Positions 44,507 through 54,147 of a stretch of DNA of 57,114 bases are shown here, in pieces (within the stretch, counting starts at the first letter, position 1; every line of letters begins with the position of its first letter). The translations under genes were made by a program, and so were the position numbers. A model generated the notes under the pieces. It worked only from the letters and a program-made list of their open reading frames with translations, was not told where the DNA came from and ran no database searches. The DNA is from Bacillota bacterium (GTDB lineage: Bacteria > Bacillota > Clostridia > Christensenellales > UBA3700): NCBI GenBank assembly GCA_023396095.1, contig JAEWXG010000014.1, positions 1-57,114 on the forward strand. The letters are read 5' to 3'.

Positions 44507-46964
44507 AAATTCAATTCCACAAGATGAGATTCCTATTTTATGGTTATTGCACAAAAATGGTGTTTTGCCTGGAATGAAACTAATTTATTCTGCTCATGAA
44601 AAATGGGATATTACAACTATTCAAAATAGTGTCAATGAGCATGATGGATATGTGCTCTTAGGTTATATATTTGATGATAAAATTCAAACTTTTGAGCAAA
44701 TTATTGAATTGTCTCGTCGTGTTAACATATATGATGAAAATGATAAAGTAAAATTATTTTTAGCAAAAGTAATTGATTATGGTTATTATGATTTCCAAGT
44801 TAATGCGCATATTGAAGGAATAATGCCAATTGACTATTATGATCTTAAAATGCCTGAAGAAAATGGAGAAGAAATTAGTTTTGCAAAAGCAAAAGAATTT
44901 GCATATTATCCTCCTGTAAAAAATATAAAGAAATTTAAGGGCATAAAGAAAGAAATTATTCAACTGGAAAACTCGTTAAGACAAGTATCGCAAGATAATT
45001 TGACTGATTTAAACTTTTTATCAAACAAGGATGATGAGTTTAGTATTTTAGTATATTTGTTAAAAGTTGCTAGTTTGCCAGAAGCAGAGGAAATTTTTCT
45101 TTTGTATGACAGGGATATTGAGACATCAATTAATTTTTTATATGAATTAAGATTAAAACAATTAGCTTGGATAGAGACAAGGGAAGATATAGAGGAGAAA
45201 ATTGATCAACAAAGAGCTAGTATAAATAAAATAGAAATTATTAAAGATTTAATAAATGAATATCAAAGAGAAGTTAAGAACAGTTCGATATTTAACAAAA
45301 GAGGCGAACAAACTGATGCAGGTTATGATGACTTTGGAAAAGGAAAGACCGGTAACCCAGTAATTGATTTATATATTGATAAGTTTGAAAAAATTAAACT
45401 TTCAAATCAAGCAAGTGAAGCAATTAGAAAAGAGTTGGGAAAGCTGTCATTTATGGCTCCTCAAAATCCAGAATATACAACAGTTTTAGAATATTTAGAT
45501 GCAATGTCTAATTTGCCTTGGGGAAAAATTAAAAAAGGGAATGAAGATATAGAAAAGGCAAAAAAGGTTCTTGATAAATCAAATTATGGATTAGAGGATG
45601 TAAAAGAAAGAATCATAGAAGAAATAGCAGTTAAAATTAAACATGGTAATGATAATAGTGATTCGATTTTATGTTTAATTGGACCTCCTGGGGTTGGCAA
45701 GACATCTATTGCTCAATCAGTAGCAGCAGCCTTAAATAGAGAGTTTATAAGAATTTCTTTAGGTGGTGTTCAAAATGAATCTGAAATAAGAGGACACAGA
45801 AGAACATATATTGGTTCGCGCCCAGGAAGAATTATTAGTAATTTAATGAGATGCAAGAGCAATAATCCTGTGTTTTTATTAGATGAAGTAGATAAGATGA
45901 CACATAACTCAGTGCAAGGTGATCCTTCAGCAGCTTTGTTGGAGGTTTTAGACCCAATGGTTAATCAAACTTTTAGAGATAATTATCTTGAGGTTGATTA
46001 TGATTTGTCAAGTATTTTCTTTATTGCAACGGCAAATGATATAAATGCTATTCCAAGAGTATTATTAGATAGGATGGAAGTTATAAATCTTGGCGGGTAT
46101 ACAGAAAACGAAAAAATAAAAATTGCTAAAGAGTATATTATTCCAAAACAAATAATTAAAACAGGGATGAGTCAACACAATATTGTATTTGATGATAGTG
46201 CTTTGAGAGTTATAGTAAACGAATATACTGGGGAAGCTGGTGTTAGAATGCTTGAGCAAAAAATTGTAAAAATATTGAGACACTTAGCTGTAGAAGATTT
46301 GAAAAACAACCTTAAAGTTAATCAGGAATCAAAAAGTAAAGAAAAAATCAAAGTTACTAAAACGGATATCTATAATATACTGGGTAATGAAAGATATGTT
46401 CCTTTGGTTGAAATAAAAGAAGATAGTGTTGCTATGATTAATGGATTAGCTTGGACTCAAAATGGTGGAGAAATAATTATTATTGAAGCTGATTTTATAC
46501 CAGGAAAAGGCGAAATAATTTTAACTGGGCAATTAGGCGATGTAATGAAAGAATCTGCTAAAATTGCGCATTCGTATGTGTTGAGTAAATTGATCAGGGA
46601 GGGTGTAGGTGTTTCAAAATATGCAAAATGCGACTTGCATATTAATTTGCCTGAGGGAGCAATACCAAAAGATGGTCCTTCTGCGGGAATAACACTTGCA
46701 ACTGTTATTTATTCATTGTATAAGAATCAAAAAATTAAAGCGTCATTTGCTATGACCGGGGAGATTACGCTAAAAGGAAAGGTATTGCCTATTGGTGGAT
46801 TAAAAGAGAAGACTTTAGCGGCAATCAGACATAATATTAAAAATGTTATTGTGCCAAAAAGTAATGAAAAAGATTATTTGAGTTTAAGCGACGAAATAAA
46901 GAAAAAAATTAATGTATATTTTGTAGAGAACATTGAGGAAGTATATAAATTAGTTTTAATTTAG
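44496..46964 (+). CDS. lon: ATP-dependent protease Lon (LonA)
   Basis: 822 residues. The N-terminal substrate domain (about 1-220) is more divergent than usual. A coiled-coil linker leads to the AAA module with Walker A GPPGVGKTS (Lys402) and FLLDEVDKM. The protease domain has catalytic Ser729 in DGPSAGITLA and Lys772 in GGLKEK, 43 residues apart as in other Lon proteins. It degrades damaged and regulatory proteins. It overlaps clpX and is followed eight bases later by engB, the usual lon-ysxC order of Bacillota. Confidence 0.97.
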   Translation: MINRNSIPQDEIPILWLLHKNGVLPGMKLIYSAHEKWDITTIQNSVNEHDGYVLLGYIFDDKIQTFEQIIELSRRVNIYDENDKVKLFLAKVIDYGYYDFQVNAHIEGIMPIDYYDLKMPEENGEEISFAKAKEFAYYPPVKNIKKFKGIKKEIIQLENSLRQVSQDNLTDLNFLSNKDDEFSILVYLLKVASLPEAEEIFLLYDRDIETSINFLYELRLKQLAWIETREDIEEKIDQQRASINKIEIIKDLINEYQREVKNSSIFNKRGEQTDAGYDDFGKGKTGNPVIDLYIDKFEKIKLSNQASEAIRKELGKLSFMAPQNPEYTTVLEYLDAMSNLPWGKIKKGNEDIEKAKKVLDKSNYGLEDVKERIIEEIAVKIKHGNDNSDSILCLIGPPGVGKTSIAQSVAAALNREFIRISLGGVQNESEIRGHRRTYIGSRPGRIISNLMRCKSNNPVFLLDEVDKMTHNSVQGDPSAALLEVLDPMVNQTFRDNYLEVDYDLSSIFFIATANDINAIPRVLLDRMEVINLGGYTENEKIKIAKEYIIPKQIIKTGMSQHNIVFDDSALRVIVNEYTGEAGVRMLEQKIVKILRHLAVEDLKNNLKVNQESKSKEKIKVTKTDIYNILGNERYVPLVEIKEDSVAMINGLAWTQNGGEIIIIEADFIPGKGEIILTGQLGDVMKESAKIAHSYVLSKLIREGVGVSKYAKCDLHINLPEGAIPKDGPSAGITLATVIYSLYKNQKIKASFAMTGEITLKGKVLPIGGLKEKTLAAIRHNIKNVIVPKSNEKDYLSLSDEIKKKINVYFVENIEEVYKLVLI

Positions 46965-46971
46965 AAGAATT

Positions 46972-47589
46972 ATGATAATAAAAAACGCAAAATTTGTAAC
47001 CTCAGTTGGGGAAACTAAGAGAATTAATGAATTTAATTTGCCTGAAATAGCAGTTGCCGGCAGATCCAATGTTGGCAAATCATCATTTATTAATTATCTT
47101 GTCAATTTTCGTGGATTAGCGAAAGTGTCGTCAACTTGTGGCAAAACAAGGTTACTAAATTACTTTTTAATAAATGATGAGTTTTACATGGTAGATTTGC
47201 CTGGTTATGGTTTTGCAAAAGTTTCCAATATGGAAAAGGAGCGATGGGCAAATTTAATTGAGACATATATAATTACATCTAAAAATTTAAAATTAGTTTT
47301 ATGTTTACTTGATATTAGACATATCCCGAATCAAAACGACAAACAGTTAATTAATTTTCTTCAATTTAATAATATTCCTTTTATTATCATAGCGACAAAG
47401 TGTGATAAACTTTCCAAGGCGCAAAGAGCAATTGCTCGTCAAAAAATCGCGACTGAATTAGAAATAGGAAGAGATGATATCATAGTTACTTCTGCGGAGA
47501 AGCAAATTGGAAAGGAAGAAGCCTTGGCCAAAATAGAAAGTTTTTTAAAATTTAACAAGGAGATTTTGAGTGAAAGTATTTGTGATTAG
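46972..47589 (+). CDS. engB: ribosome biogenesis GTPase EngB/YsxC
   Basis: 205 residues. G1 is GRSNVGKSSFIN, G3 is VDLPGYGFAKVS, G4 is TKCDKLS. It assists late 50S assembly. It follows lon closely and overlaps the phosphoesterase gene by 20 bases. Confidence 0.96.
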   Translation: MIIKNAKFVTSVGETKRINEFNLPEIAVAGRSNVGKSSFINYLVNFRGLAKVSSTCGKTRLLNYFLINDEFYMVDLPGYGFAKVSNMEKERWANLIETYIITSKNLKLVLCLLDIRHIPNQNDKQLINFLQFNNIPFIIIATKCDKLSKAQRAIARQKIATELEIGRDDIIVTSAEKQIGKEEALAKIESFLKFNKEILSESICD

Positions 47590-48268
47590 TGATTTACACT
47601 TATCGTTTGCAAGTAATAAACCAATGGATATTTTCGGTTGGGGTGATCATTTTTCTGAAATAAAAAAAAATTGGTTAGAAAAAGTTGGAGATGAAGATAT
47701 TGTTTTAATGCCAGGAGATTTTTCATGGGCAATTAATATGACGGAAGTGTTGCCAGACGTGCAAGCTGTGGGAGATTTACCTGGAAAAAAAGTAATAATA
47801 AAAGGCAATCACGATTATTGGTGGTCTTCATATTCAAAAGTTAATAATTTGCTTAACCGGTATAATATGTTTGCTGTGCAAAATAATTCGATTCGTATTG
47901 AAAACATTTTAATTTGTGGGACAAGATTGTGGCAAATTCCTAATAATCAAACTAGTGAAGAGGATATTAAAATTTTCAACAGAGAAGTTCTTCGATTAAA
48001 AATGACATTGGATGATATGCAAAAACAGAGGAGGGAAGGTGATAAAGTGGTGTTAATGTTGCATTATCCACCATTTATGGCAGATTTAAAAAATTCAGAA
48101 GTAACAGATATTATTGAAAAATATGATGTTAAATTAGTTGTATATGGTCATTTGCACGGCAATAAAGTAAGAAAAGTTTCTAGACTCTATAAAAATGGCG
48201 TAACATATTTATTGACCAGTTGTGACCATCTAAATAATAACTTGATAGAAATTACAAATCTATTTTAA
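47570..48268 (+). CDS. calcineurin-like metallophosphoesterase
   Basis: 232 residues from GTG 47570, with AAGGAG at 47557-47562. The metal-binding motifs are ISDLHLS, VLMPGDFSW, KGNHDYWWSS and VVYGHLHG in order. It hydrolyses a phosphoester, substrate unknown. It is the last gene of the protease cluster, followed by a terminator. Confidence 0.9.
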   Translation: MKVFVISDLHLSFASNKPMDIFGWGDHFSEIKKNWLEKVGDEDIVLMPGDFSWAINMTEVLPDVQAVGDLPGKKVIIKGNHDYWWSSYSKVNNLLNRYNMFAVQNNSIRIENILICGTRLWQIPNNQTSEEDIKIFNREVLRLKMTLDDMQKQRREGDKVVLMLHYPPFMADLKNSEVTDIIEKYDVKLVVYGHLHGNKVRKVSRLYKNGVTYLLTSCDHLNNNLIEITNLF

Positions 48269-48288
48269 GAAAAAGTGTTTAATTAAAT

Positions 48289-48324
48289 AAAAATAGTGGG
48301 ATAGCTGACCACTATTTTTTTTTT
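48289..48324 (+). terminator. intrinsic terminator of the clp-lon cluster
   Basis: AAATAGTGG (48291-48299) pairs with CCACTATTT (48309-48317), followed by nine or so T. Confidence 0.9.
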
Positions 48325-48390
48325 GCATAAAATTTTAAAAAATGCTTCAAATTGGCTATTTTTTTTGCTTTTTTAGGTCTTTTTTGCCTT

Positions 48391-48418
48391 TGTCAAAAAA
48401 TATAACAAATATTTGACA
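48391..48418. promoter_or_regulatory. inverted repeat upstream of the division cluster
   Basis: TGTCAAA (48391-48397) and TTTGACA (48412-48418) are 14 bases apart, centre to centre two helical turns. It may be an operator, or the TTGACA half may be a -35 of a second promoter. No regulator is identified. Confidence 0.4.
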
Positions 48419-48435
48419 GCTTGATTTAATAATTT

Positions 48436-48487
48436 GTGGTTAAAAGTGGTTAAAAGTGGTTGAAATTAAATAACGGGCATATATAAT
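48436..48487 (+). promoter_or_regulatory. MraZ box array and mraZ promoter
   Basis: GTGGTT occurs at 48436, 48446 and 48456, exactly 10 bases apart, close to the GTGG-type direct repeats bound by MraZ. The promoter TTGAAA (48460-48465) and TATAAT (48482-48487) has a 16-base spacer, and the third box overlaps the -35. MraZ should therefore repress its own operon. Confidence 0.75.
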
Positions 48488-48535
48488 AAAAATACACAAC
48501 GAAAAAGCTGTGAATATGAAAGGAGTGAGAATGGT

Positions 48536-48964
48536 ATGAGTTTTACTGGCAGGTTTGATTATCAATTAGATGAAAAGAATAGATTTAGAATGCCAAGCAA
48601 ACTTAAAGATTCATTAAAAGGGTCTAGTTTGCGCTTATTTCAATTGCCAGGCAAGAAACATTTCACTATTGTCACTGCTGAAAAATTTGATGAATTATTG
48701 ACAAATAAATTTGGTGAATTTTCTCCTTTTGGAAATGATTCAAAAATTCAAGCAGCATTAAGAATAATTGCTGCAAATACAGTTTCCATTGAGGAAGATA
48801 ATCAAGGACGTTATACGTTACCAAAGAAAGCAAGGGAACAATGTGGTTTTAATAAAAATATTGTTTTTATTGCGGTTCAAAACGTCATTGAAGTTTGGCC
48901 ATTAGAAGTATACGAAGAGCAACTTACTCAATGGCAAGAAGAGGCGATGGAGTTGTTTAATTAA
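48536..48964 (+). CDS. mraZ: MraZ, transcriptional regulator of the division cluster
   Basis: 142 residues, full length, with two AbrB-like halves: FDYQLDEKNRFRMPSKLKDS and EEDNQGRYTLPKKAREQCGF. It binds repeats ahead of its own gene and represses the cluster. AGGAGTG lies at 48521. The stop overlaps the rsmH start. Confidence 0.97.
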   Translation: MSFTGRFDYQLDEKNRFRMPSKLKDSLKGSSLRLFQLPGKKHFTIVTAEKFDELLTNKFGEFSPFGNDSKIQAALRIIAANTVSIEEDNQGRYTLPKKAREQCGFNKNIVFIAVQNVIEVWPLEVYEEQLTQWQEEAMELFN

Positions 48965-49899
48965 TGATTAAATTTGAACATTATCCTGTTATGTTGAATG
49001 AATGTATTAAATCATTAAATATAAAAGAAAATGGAATATACGTTGATTGTACACTAGGTGGTGGGAGTCATTCGGAAGCGATCCTTAAAAATTTGGTTGG
49101 TGGAAAGTTAATTGCTTTTGATAAAGATATGGACGCCATTAATTTTTGTAAAGATAAATTAAAAAAATATGGCAATAAAGTGATTTTTATTCATAGTGAT
49201 TTTAAAAATGCAATAGAGAAACTTGCTGAATTAAATATTGATAAGATAGATGGATTCTTGATGGATCTTGGAATTTCTTCCTATCAAATTGATACTCCAG
49301 AAAGAGGGTTCTCATATATGCATGATGCGCCGTTAGATATGAGAATGGATCGTAATCAATATTTATCGGCGTATGTTGTTGTAAATGAATACGGTGAAAC
49401 AGAATTAGCAAATATTATTTATGAATATGGTGAAGAGCATTTTTCTAGAGTAATAGCGAAAAATATTTGCAAAGCAAGAGCAATTAATAAAATAGAGACA
49501 ACAAGTGAGTTGGTGAAAATAATAGAAAATGCTGTGCCTAGTTCGTATCGTTTTAAGTTTGGGCATCCAGCGAAGAAAACTTTTCAAGCAATAAGAATAG
49601 AGGTTAATGGTGAATTAGAAAACCTAAAAAATATTATAGAAAAATTAACCTTAAAGTTGAATGTTGGTGGTAGAGCAGCAATTATTTCGTTTCACTCGCT
49701 TGAGGATAGGATTGTTAAACAAACTTTTGTTTATTTAGAAAAGGATTGTATTTGTCCACCACATCAATTTATTTGTAACTGTAATAAAAGACAAGAAATT
49801 AATATAATGACAAAAAAACCAATTACAGCTACTGAAGAAGAATTAAAAAATAATAGTAGATCAAAAAGTGCAAAATTAAGAGTTGCTGAAAGAATATAG
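48964..49899 (+). CDS. rsmH: 16S rRNA (cytosine(1402)-N(4))-methyltransferase
   Basis: 311 residues. The SAM site is VDCTLGGGSHSEAIL; GFLMDLGISSYQID, RGFSYMHDAPLDMRM and IISFHSLEDRIVKQ are family signatures. It methylates C1402 in the ribosomal P site. It always follows mraZ in dcw clusters. Its stop is 15 bases before the next gene. Confidence 0.98.
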   Translation: MIKFEHYPVMLNECIKSLNIKENGIYVDCTLGGGSHSEAILKNLVGGKLIAFDKDMDAINFCKDKLKKYGNKVIFIHSDFKNAIEKLAELNIDKIDGFLMDLGISSYQIDTPERGFSYMHDAPLDMRMDRNQYLSAYVVVNEYGETELANIIYEYGEEHFSRVIAKNICKARAINKIETTSELVKIIENAVPSSYRFKFGHPAKKTFQAIRIEVNGELENLKNIIEKLTLKLNVGGRAAIISFHSLEDRIVKQTFVYLEKDCICPPHQFICNCNKRQEINIMTKKPITATEEELKNNSRSKSAKLRVAERI

Positions 49900-49914
49900 G
49901 AGGTAAATTCAAAA

Positions 49915-50523
49915 ATGTTGAATTATAGTCGTGAAAGATATGAGGACGAAATTGTTAATCGTCAAAATCAAGAATTAAATAATAAGCCAGTAAATAATAG
50001 CGAAGAAATTACTAGTGCCTATGGTCATGTTGATTGGATTAATGATTTTAACAAAGCTCATTCGACTGCATCTGATGAATACGAATGTAATTTTTCAAAT
50101 TTAACGGCAAATACTCCTATTTATAATGATGAATCGTTAGGTAATACATTTACTGAGGATATTAATCAAGGGGCAAAAGAAGTAGTTAATATTGCAGTTG
50201 ATGATGATGTAAAAACAGAGAAAAAGAGAACTTTATCAAATAGGGCAAGAGTGCATATTGTTATTTATGCAACTTTGTTAATGTTGGTCCTTTCAATGAT
50301 AATTGCAAATGCGTGGATGGCTAATTTAAATTCTTTAAAGCGTGGGAAAATAGTACACGCTGATTCAAATGTTGTGTACGCAGATCCGGAAATGCTTTCA
50401 CAAACTTCTGTCGGCACAATTGATTCTAATAAATACTATATAGAAGTTGAGGATCAAGAAAATAATAAAATAATAGCAAACAATTGGTTTGATAAAGTTT
50501 GCGACACAGTAGATAAGAATTAG
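49915..50523 (+). CDS. FtsL-like single-pass membrane protein
   Basis: 202 residues. A polar N-terminal part of about 115 residues precedes one membrane helix (IVIYATLLMLVLSMIIANAW, about 119-140) and a short outer part of about 60 residues. The topology and its place between rsmH and ftsQ are those of FtsL, but the cytoplasmic part is long and I see no clear heptad coiled coil outside, so the assignment rests on position. Confidence 0.55.
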   Translation: MLNYSRERYEDEIVNRQNQELNNKPVNNSEEITSAYGHVDWINDFNKAHSTASDEYECNFSNLTANTPIYNDESLGNTFTEDINQGAKEVVNIAVDDDVKTEKKRTLSNRARVHIVIYATLLMLVLSMIIANAWMANLNSLKRGKIVHADSNVVYADPEMLSQTSVGTIDSNKYYIEVEDQENNKIIANNWFDKVCDTVDKN

Positions 50524-50535
50524 TTTGGAGTAAAT

Positions 50536-51441
50536 ATGTCAAAAAGGAATAAGGTAATAATAGGGTTATCGACAATAGGAGCTATCCTATTATTTCTATT
50601 TATTTTCTTTGCAACATTTTCAATTTCCAGAGTTGAGGTAATAGCGCAACAAGATAATACCTTAAATATTCAAATACCAGCTGAAGAGAGAATGAGCATT
50701 CTTAATAGTACAAAAATTAAAAACAAACAAATGATATTTAATGTGTCTGAACAAAAAGTTAAAGAGAATGTTGAAAAAAGTAATCCTCAATATAAGGTAA
50801 TTGATGTTGAGAAGAAGTTTCCTAACAAAATATATATTAATGTTAAAAATAGAACAGGAATTATGAAAGTAGATGTTGCGGATACTGAAGGTATAAGTTT
50901 GGTGATTGATGAAGATATGTTTGTTATTGCAGAAATTACGCCATCAAAAAAATACAATAAGAAATTGCTAACTGTTGATAACTATAAAGTTTCTAGCGAA
51001 GAATATAATTCCGGCAAAATAATAGGAAAACAATTAGACTTAACAAAAAAAGAGCACCAGTATTTAAATACATTTGTAAGTGTTTTAATTAAGCCAAATA
51101 AAAACGGGCGTGTTTTGCTAAAAAATGATGGATTAGTTTCCTTTGTTTCAAGCATTGATTTGGCAGAAGGAAAAGTTTCATACTTTACATATTCTGGATT
51201 AAAAATTGAATTACCTGTAGGTTTATTTAAATTTGAAGATTTTGATAAGCTTGTTGAAAAATCATATGTGGCATATAGGGAAATCAAAAATCAATATTTT
51301 GCAAATGATGATGGGGCTATTGCTGCGCTTTATGGTATAAACAACAATAAAATAGGATATTTTTCTGGCATTGAATTCTTTAATGAATATAAATTAGTAT
51401 TTACTGAAGAAAACAAATGCTGGGAGATAGTAGCAAATTAA
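50536..51441 (+). CDS. ftsQ: FtsQ/DivIB-type cell division protein
   Basis: 301 residues. A short cytoplasmic start, one membrane helix (about 8-30), then a POTRA-like region (FSISRVEVIAQQ, VEKKFPNKIYINVKNRTGIM). FtsQ/DivIB links FtsL-FtsB to the divisome outside the membrane. Sequence similarity is moderate, but helix, POTRA pattern and position agree. GGAG lies just ahead of the ATG. Confidence 0.78.
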   Translation: MSKRNKVIIGLSTIGAILLFLFIFFATFSISRVEVIAQQDNTLNIQIPAEERMSILNSTKIKNKQMIFNVSEQKVKENVEKSNPQYKVIDVEKKFPNKIYINVKNRTGIMKVDVADTEGISLVIDEDMFVIAEITPSKKYNKKLLTVDNYKVSSEEYNSGKIIGKQLDLTKKEHQYLNTFVSVLIKPNKNGRVLLKNDGLVSFVSSIDLAEGKVSYFTYSGLKIELPVGLFKFEDFDKLVEKSYVAYREIKNQYFANDDGAIAALYGINNNKIGYFSGIEFFNEYKLVFTEENKCWEIVAN

Positions 51442-51623
51442 CATAATAAATATTTTTTTGTTTAAAATAATTATTATAAAAATTGCCACAAAATAGAATA
51501 GTTAAAAAATAAGTTAAAATTGTTATAAATAATATAGTAAAAATAGAGATAAATCTATAAAAAACTGTTGATATTATAATAATTAATATATATAATAAAG
51601 GAAAAGATGTAGGAGTTATGATT

Positions 51624-52823
51624 ATGGCAAATACTAATGATATTGTAGTAGTAAATTTCGACACTAGACGAATAGTTGCATTATCTGCAAGTGTTAGCCA
51701 CGGCGTTGATAAATTTGACAATTTAAAAGTATTAGCTGATAAAGAACATTCTGGAATTCTTAATTCAGATTTTGTTGATTTAAATGCTTTTAAGGAAGAA
51801 ACTTTTTCAGCTATCAAACAAGCACAAATTCAATATAAAAGTAATTTTAATAAAATTTATGTTGGTGTACCTGGAGCTTTCATTAAAGTCATGGTAAAGA
51901 AGGTTAGTAAGCGTTTTACTAAAAACATAAAAATTACACAACAAGATATTGAGAATTTTGAAGAGTCAGTTATGGCGTTAAAAGATGTGCCAAATTATAC
52001 AACAATCAGCATTTCTCCAACGTATTATTTGTTAGATAAAAAAATGGTAAAATCTGTTGTTGGTAAAACTGGGCAAGAGTTACAAATTACATATAGTTGT
52101 ATTTTGTGTGACAATAAATTTATTAATTTAATTAAAGAAATATTTAAGTCATTTTTTATCAAAGAGGAACAATTAGAGTTTATTAGTCAAGAATTCGCTG
52201 AATGCGTTTCAATGTTCTCGCCTGAAACTCGCGATAACACTATTATCATTTGCAACATAGATGAACTTGCAATCAATATTGCTATAGGAAGAGGAGATGG
52301 TCTTTTAACATACTCAACAAATAGTAATGGTTGTAGTTTTATTATTAAAGAGGTCTATGAAAAATTGCAATTACCAAAATATTCTGACGCAGAAAAAATG
52401 GTTTACTCGTTAGATGTTTCGGCTAATTCTGAAATATATGAACCATATAATGTAATATACAAAGGAAAATCATATCCTGTTCCATACAAATTGGTAAAAG
52501 AAATTATTTTGGAAAAATTGGATGAAATTGCCAATGAAATAAATAAACTTATTGCTGAATGTAAATATGATGTACCACCTCATTTGCCGGTTGTTATTTT
52601 TGTAAACAGTTTGGCTAATATTAAAGGGTCGGAAGTATATATAAATAAAAAGATAAATAGAACTATACAAAATCAAAAGTTTTCTGAGTATGGCAAGTTA
52701 AAGCAAAACTATATACCAGCGCTTTGCATTTTAAAAGTAGTATCAAGAAAACAAAATATTGGCTCAAATAAGAGCTTTATACAAAAGTTAAAACAAATTT
52801 TTAAAATAAAAAATAGTAAATAG
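51624..52823 (+). CDS. ftsA: FtsA-like cell division ATPase
   Basis: 399 residues from ATG 51624, eight bases after AGGAG; ATG 51618 is too close. The actin-like N-terminus IVVVNFDTRRIVALSASVSH and the SHS2 region KIYVGVPGAFIKVMVKKVSK are visible. The C-terminus is basic (KQIFKIKNSK), like the FtsA membrane-binding helix. FtsA tethers FtsZ to the membrane, here alongside SepF. It is quite divergent. The 180-base gap before it may carry a separate promoter (TATAAT-like near 51590). Confidence 0.82.
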   Translation: MANTNDIVVVNFDTRRIVALSASVSHGVDKFDNLKVLADKEHSGILNSDFVDLNAFKEETFSAIKQAQIQYKSNFNKIYVGVPGAFIKVMVKKVSKRFTKNIKITQQDIENFEESVMALKDVPNYTTISISPTYYLLDKKMVKSVVGKTGQELQITYSCILCDNKFINLIKEIFKSFFIKEEQLEFISQEFAECVSMFSPETRDNTIIICNIDELAINIAIGRGDGLLTYSTNSNGCSFIIKEVYEKLQLPKYSDAEKMVYSLDVSANSEIYEPYNVIYKGKSYPVPYKLVKEIILEKLDEIANEINKLIAECKYDVPPHLPVVIFVNSLANIKGSEVYINKKINRTIQNQKFSEYGKLKQNYIPALCILKVVSRKQNIGSNKSFIQKLKQIFKIKNSK

Positions 52824-52837
52824 TAAATGGAGGATTT

Positions 52838-54145
52838 ATGGCAGATATTATGAACGGAGGATATTTAGCTCCTGCAAGAATTAAAGTAATTGGTGTTGGT
52901 GGCGGTGGAAATAATGCCGTTAACAGAATGGTTATATCAGAGTTAGAGGGTGCAGCATTTGCAGCCGTTAATACTGATAGATTAGTTTTAGATGGATCAA
53001 AGGCCGATGAAACTATTGTTATTGGTGAAGAACTAACAAAAGGGTTAGGAGCTGGTGCAAATCCTGAAATTGGAGCAAAAGCAGCAGAAGAAACTAAAGA
53101 AGAAATTAAGAAATTGTTAGTTGGTGTTGACATGTTGTTTATTACAGCTGGTATGGGCGGAGGAACTGGAACTGGAGCAGCACCGGTTATTGCACAATTA
53201 GCATATGAAATGAATATTTTAACTGTAGGTATTGTTACTAAACCATTTGAATTTGAAGGAAGAAAGAGAATGGCTAACGCACTTATGGGAATCGAAAAAA
53301 TGAAGGATTATGTTGATACTTTACTAGTAATTCCAAATCAAAAATTACTTGAAGCATATCCAGATTTGGAGCAAGCTGAAGCATATTTAAAGGCCGATGA
53401 GGTGTTAAGAAATGCAGTTAAGGGAATTACTCAAATAATAACAAAGCCTACAATGATTAACTTGGACTTTGCAGACGTAAAAACAATCATGCAAGGTGCT
53501 GGTTTGGCGCATATGGGTATTGGTGAAGCGTATGGTCCGGATGATGATATAGTTATTACAGCAGTTAAGAATGCCGTAACATCTCCATTGCTAGAAACAA
53601 ATATAAGTGGAGCAAAGGGTGTAATTATTAACTATATTACTCCTTCAACAGTTAAATTAAGAAAAATTGATGAAGCAACAAGACTAGTACAAGAAGTTGT
53701 TGATGAAAATGCTAATATCATTTTCGGACAAGGATTTGATGACTCAATGGGTGATAGAGTTGAGGTAACAATTATTGCAACAGGATTTCCAGATCATATA
53801 AATGAACAAAGAATTTCTGCAATGAATGCAGCGTCACAAGGTAAAACAGGAGCAACACAACAAGCAGCTCCACAACAAGTTGCGCAACAACCGGTTCAAG
53901 AACAAGCAAAGCCAGTTGAAGAGCAACAACCAGTAGCTCCTTCTCAAAATCAAACAGCTTTTGAAAGAGAAGTTGCAACAAATCCAGCGTTTAGAAATAT
54001 GAGTAAGGCTGGACACATGTATTTAACACAAGTGGAAGCAAAAGTTGAAATTGTAAAGGATCCTTCAGTTCCTGCATTTATTAAAGGGCCAGCTATTGAA
54101 GATTTAAAGAAACTTGGTGTTGATGTAACTCTTCTTGTTAAGTAA
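52838..54145 (+). CDS. ftsZ: cell division protein FtsZ
   Basis: 435 residues. The GTP-binding loop is GMGGGTGTGAAPVIA (about 103-117), with IKVIGVGGGGNNAVNRM at the start and NLDFADVKTIMQGAG in the middle. A Gln/Pro-rich linker (about 340-375) leads to a conserved end. The usual C-terminal peptide (IPxFLR-like) appears as VPAFIK and is followed by about 20 extra residues. FtsZ forms the division ring. TGGAGG precedes the ATG. Confidence 0.98.
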   Translation: MADIMNGGYLAPARIKVIGVGGGGNNAVNRMVISELEGAAFAAVNTDRLVLDGSKADETIVIGEELTKGLGAGANPEIGAKAAEETKEEIKKLLVGVDMLFITAGMGGGTGTGAAPVIAQLAYEMNILTVGIVTKPFEFEGRKRMANALMGIEKMKDYVDTLLVIPNQKLLEAYPDLEQAEAYLKADEVLRNAVKGITQIITKPTMINLDFADVKTIMQGAGLAHMGIGEAYGPDDDIVITAVKNAVTSPLLETNISGAKGVIINYITPSTVKLRKIDEATRLVQEVVDENANIIFGQGFDDSMGDRVEVTIIATGFPDHINEQRISAMNAASQGKTGATQQAAPQQVAQQPVQEQAKPVEEQQPVAPSQNQTAFEREVATNPAFRNMSKAGHMYLTQVEAKVEIVKDPSVPAFIKGPAIEDLKKLGVDVTLLVK

Positions 54146-54147
54146 TA

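Noticed and set aside
53772..54016. Leu-rich minus-strand ORFs opposite the FtsZ linker
   Set aside because: They mirror the CAA/CAG/GCA-rich linker codons of ftsZ.
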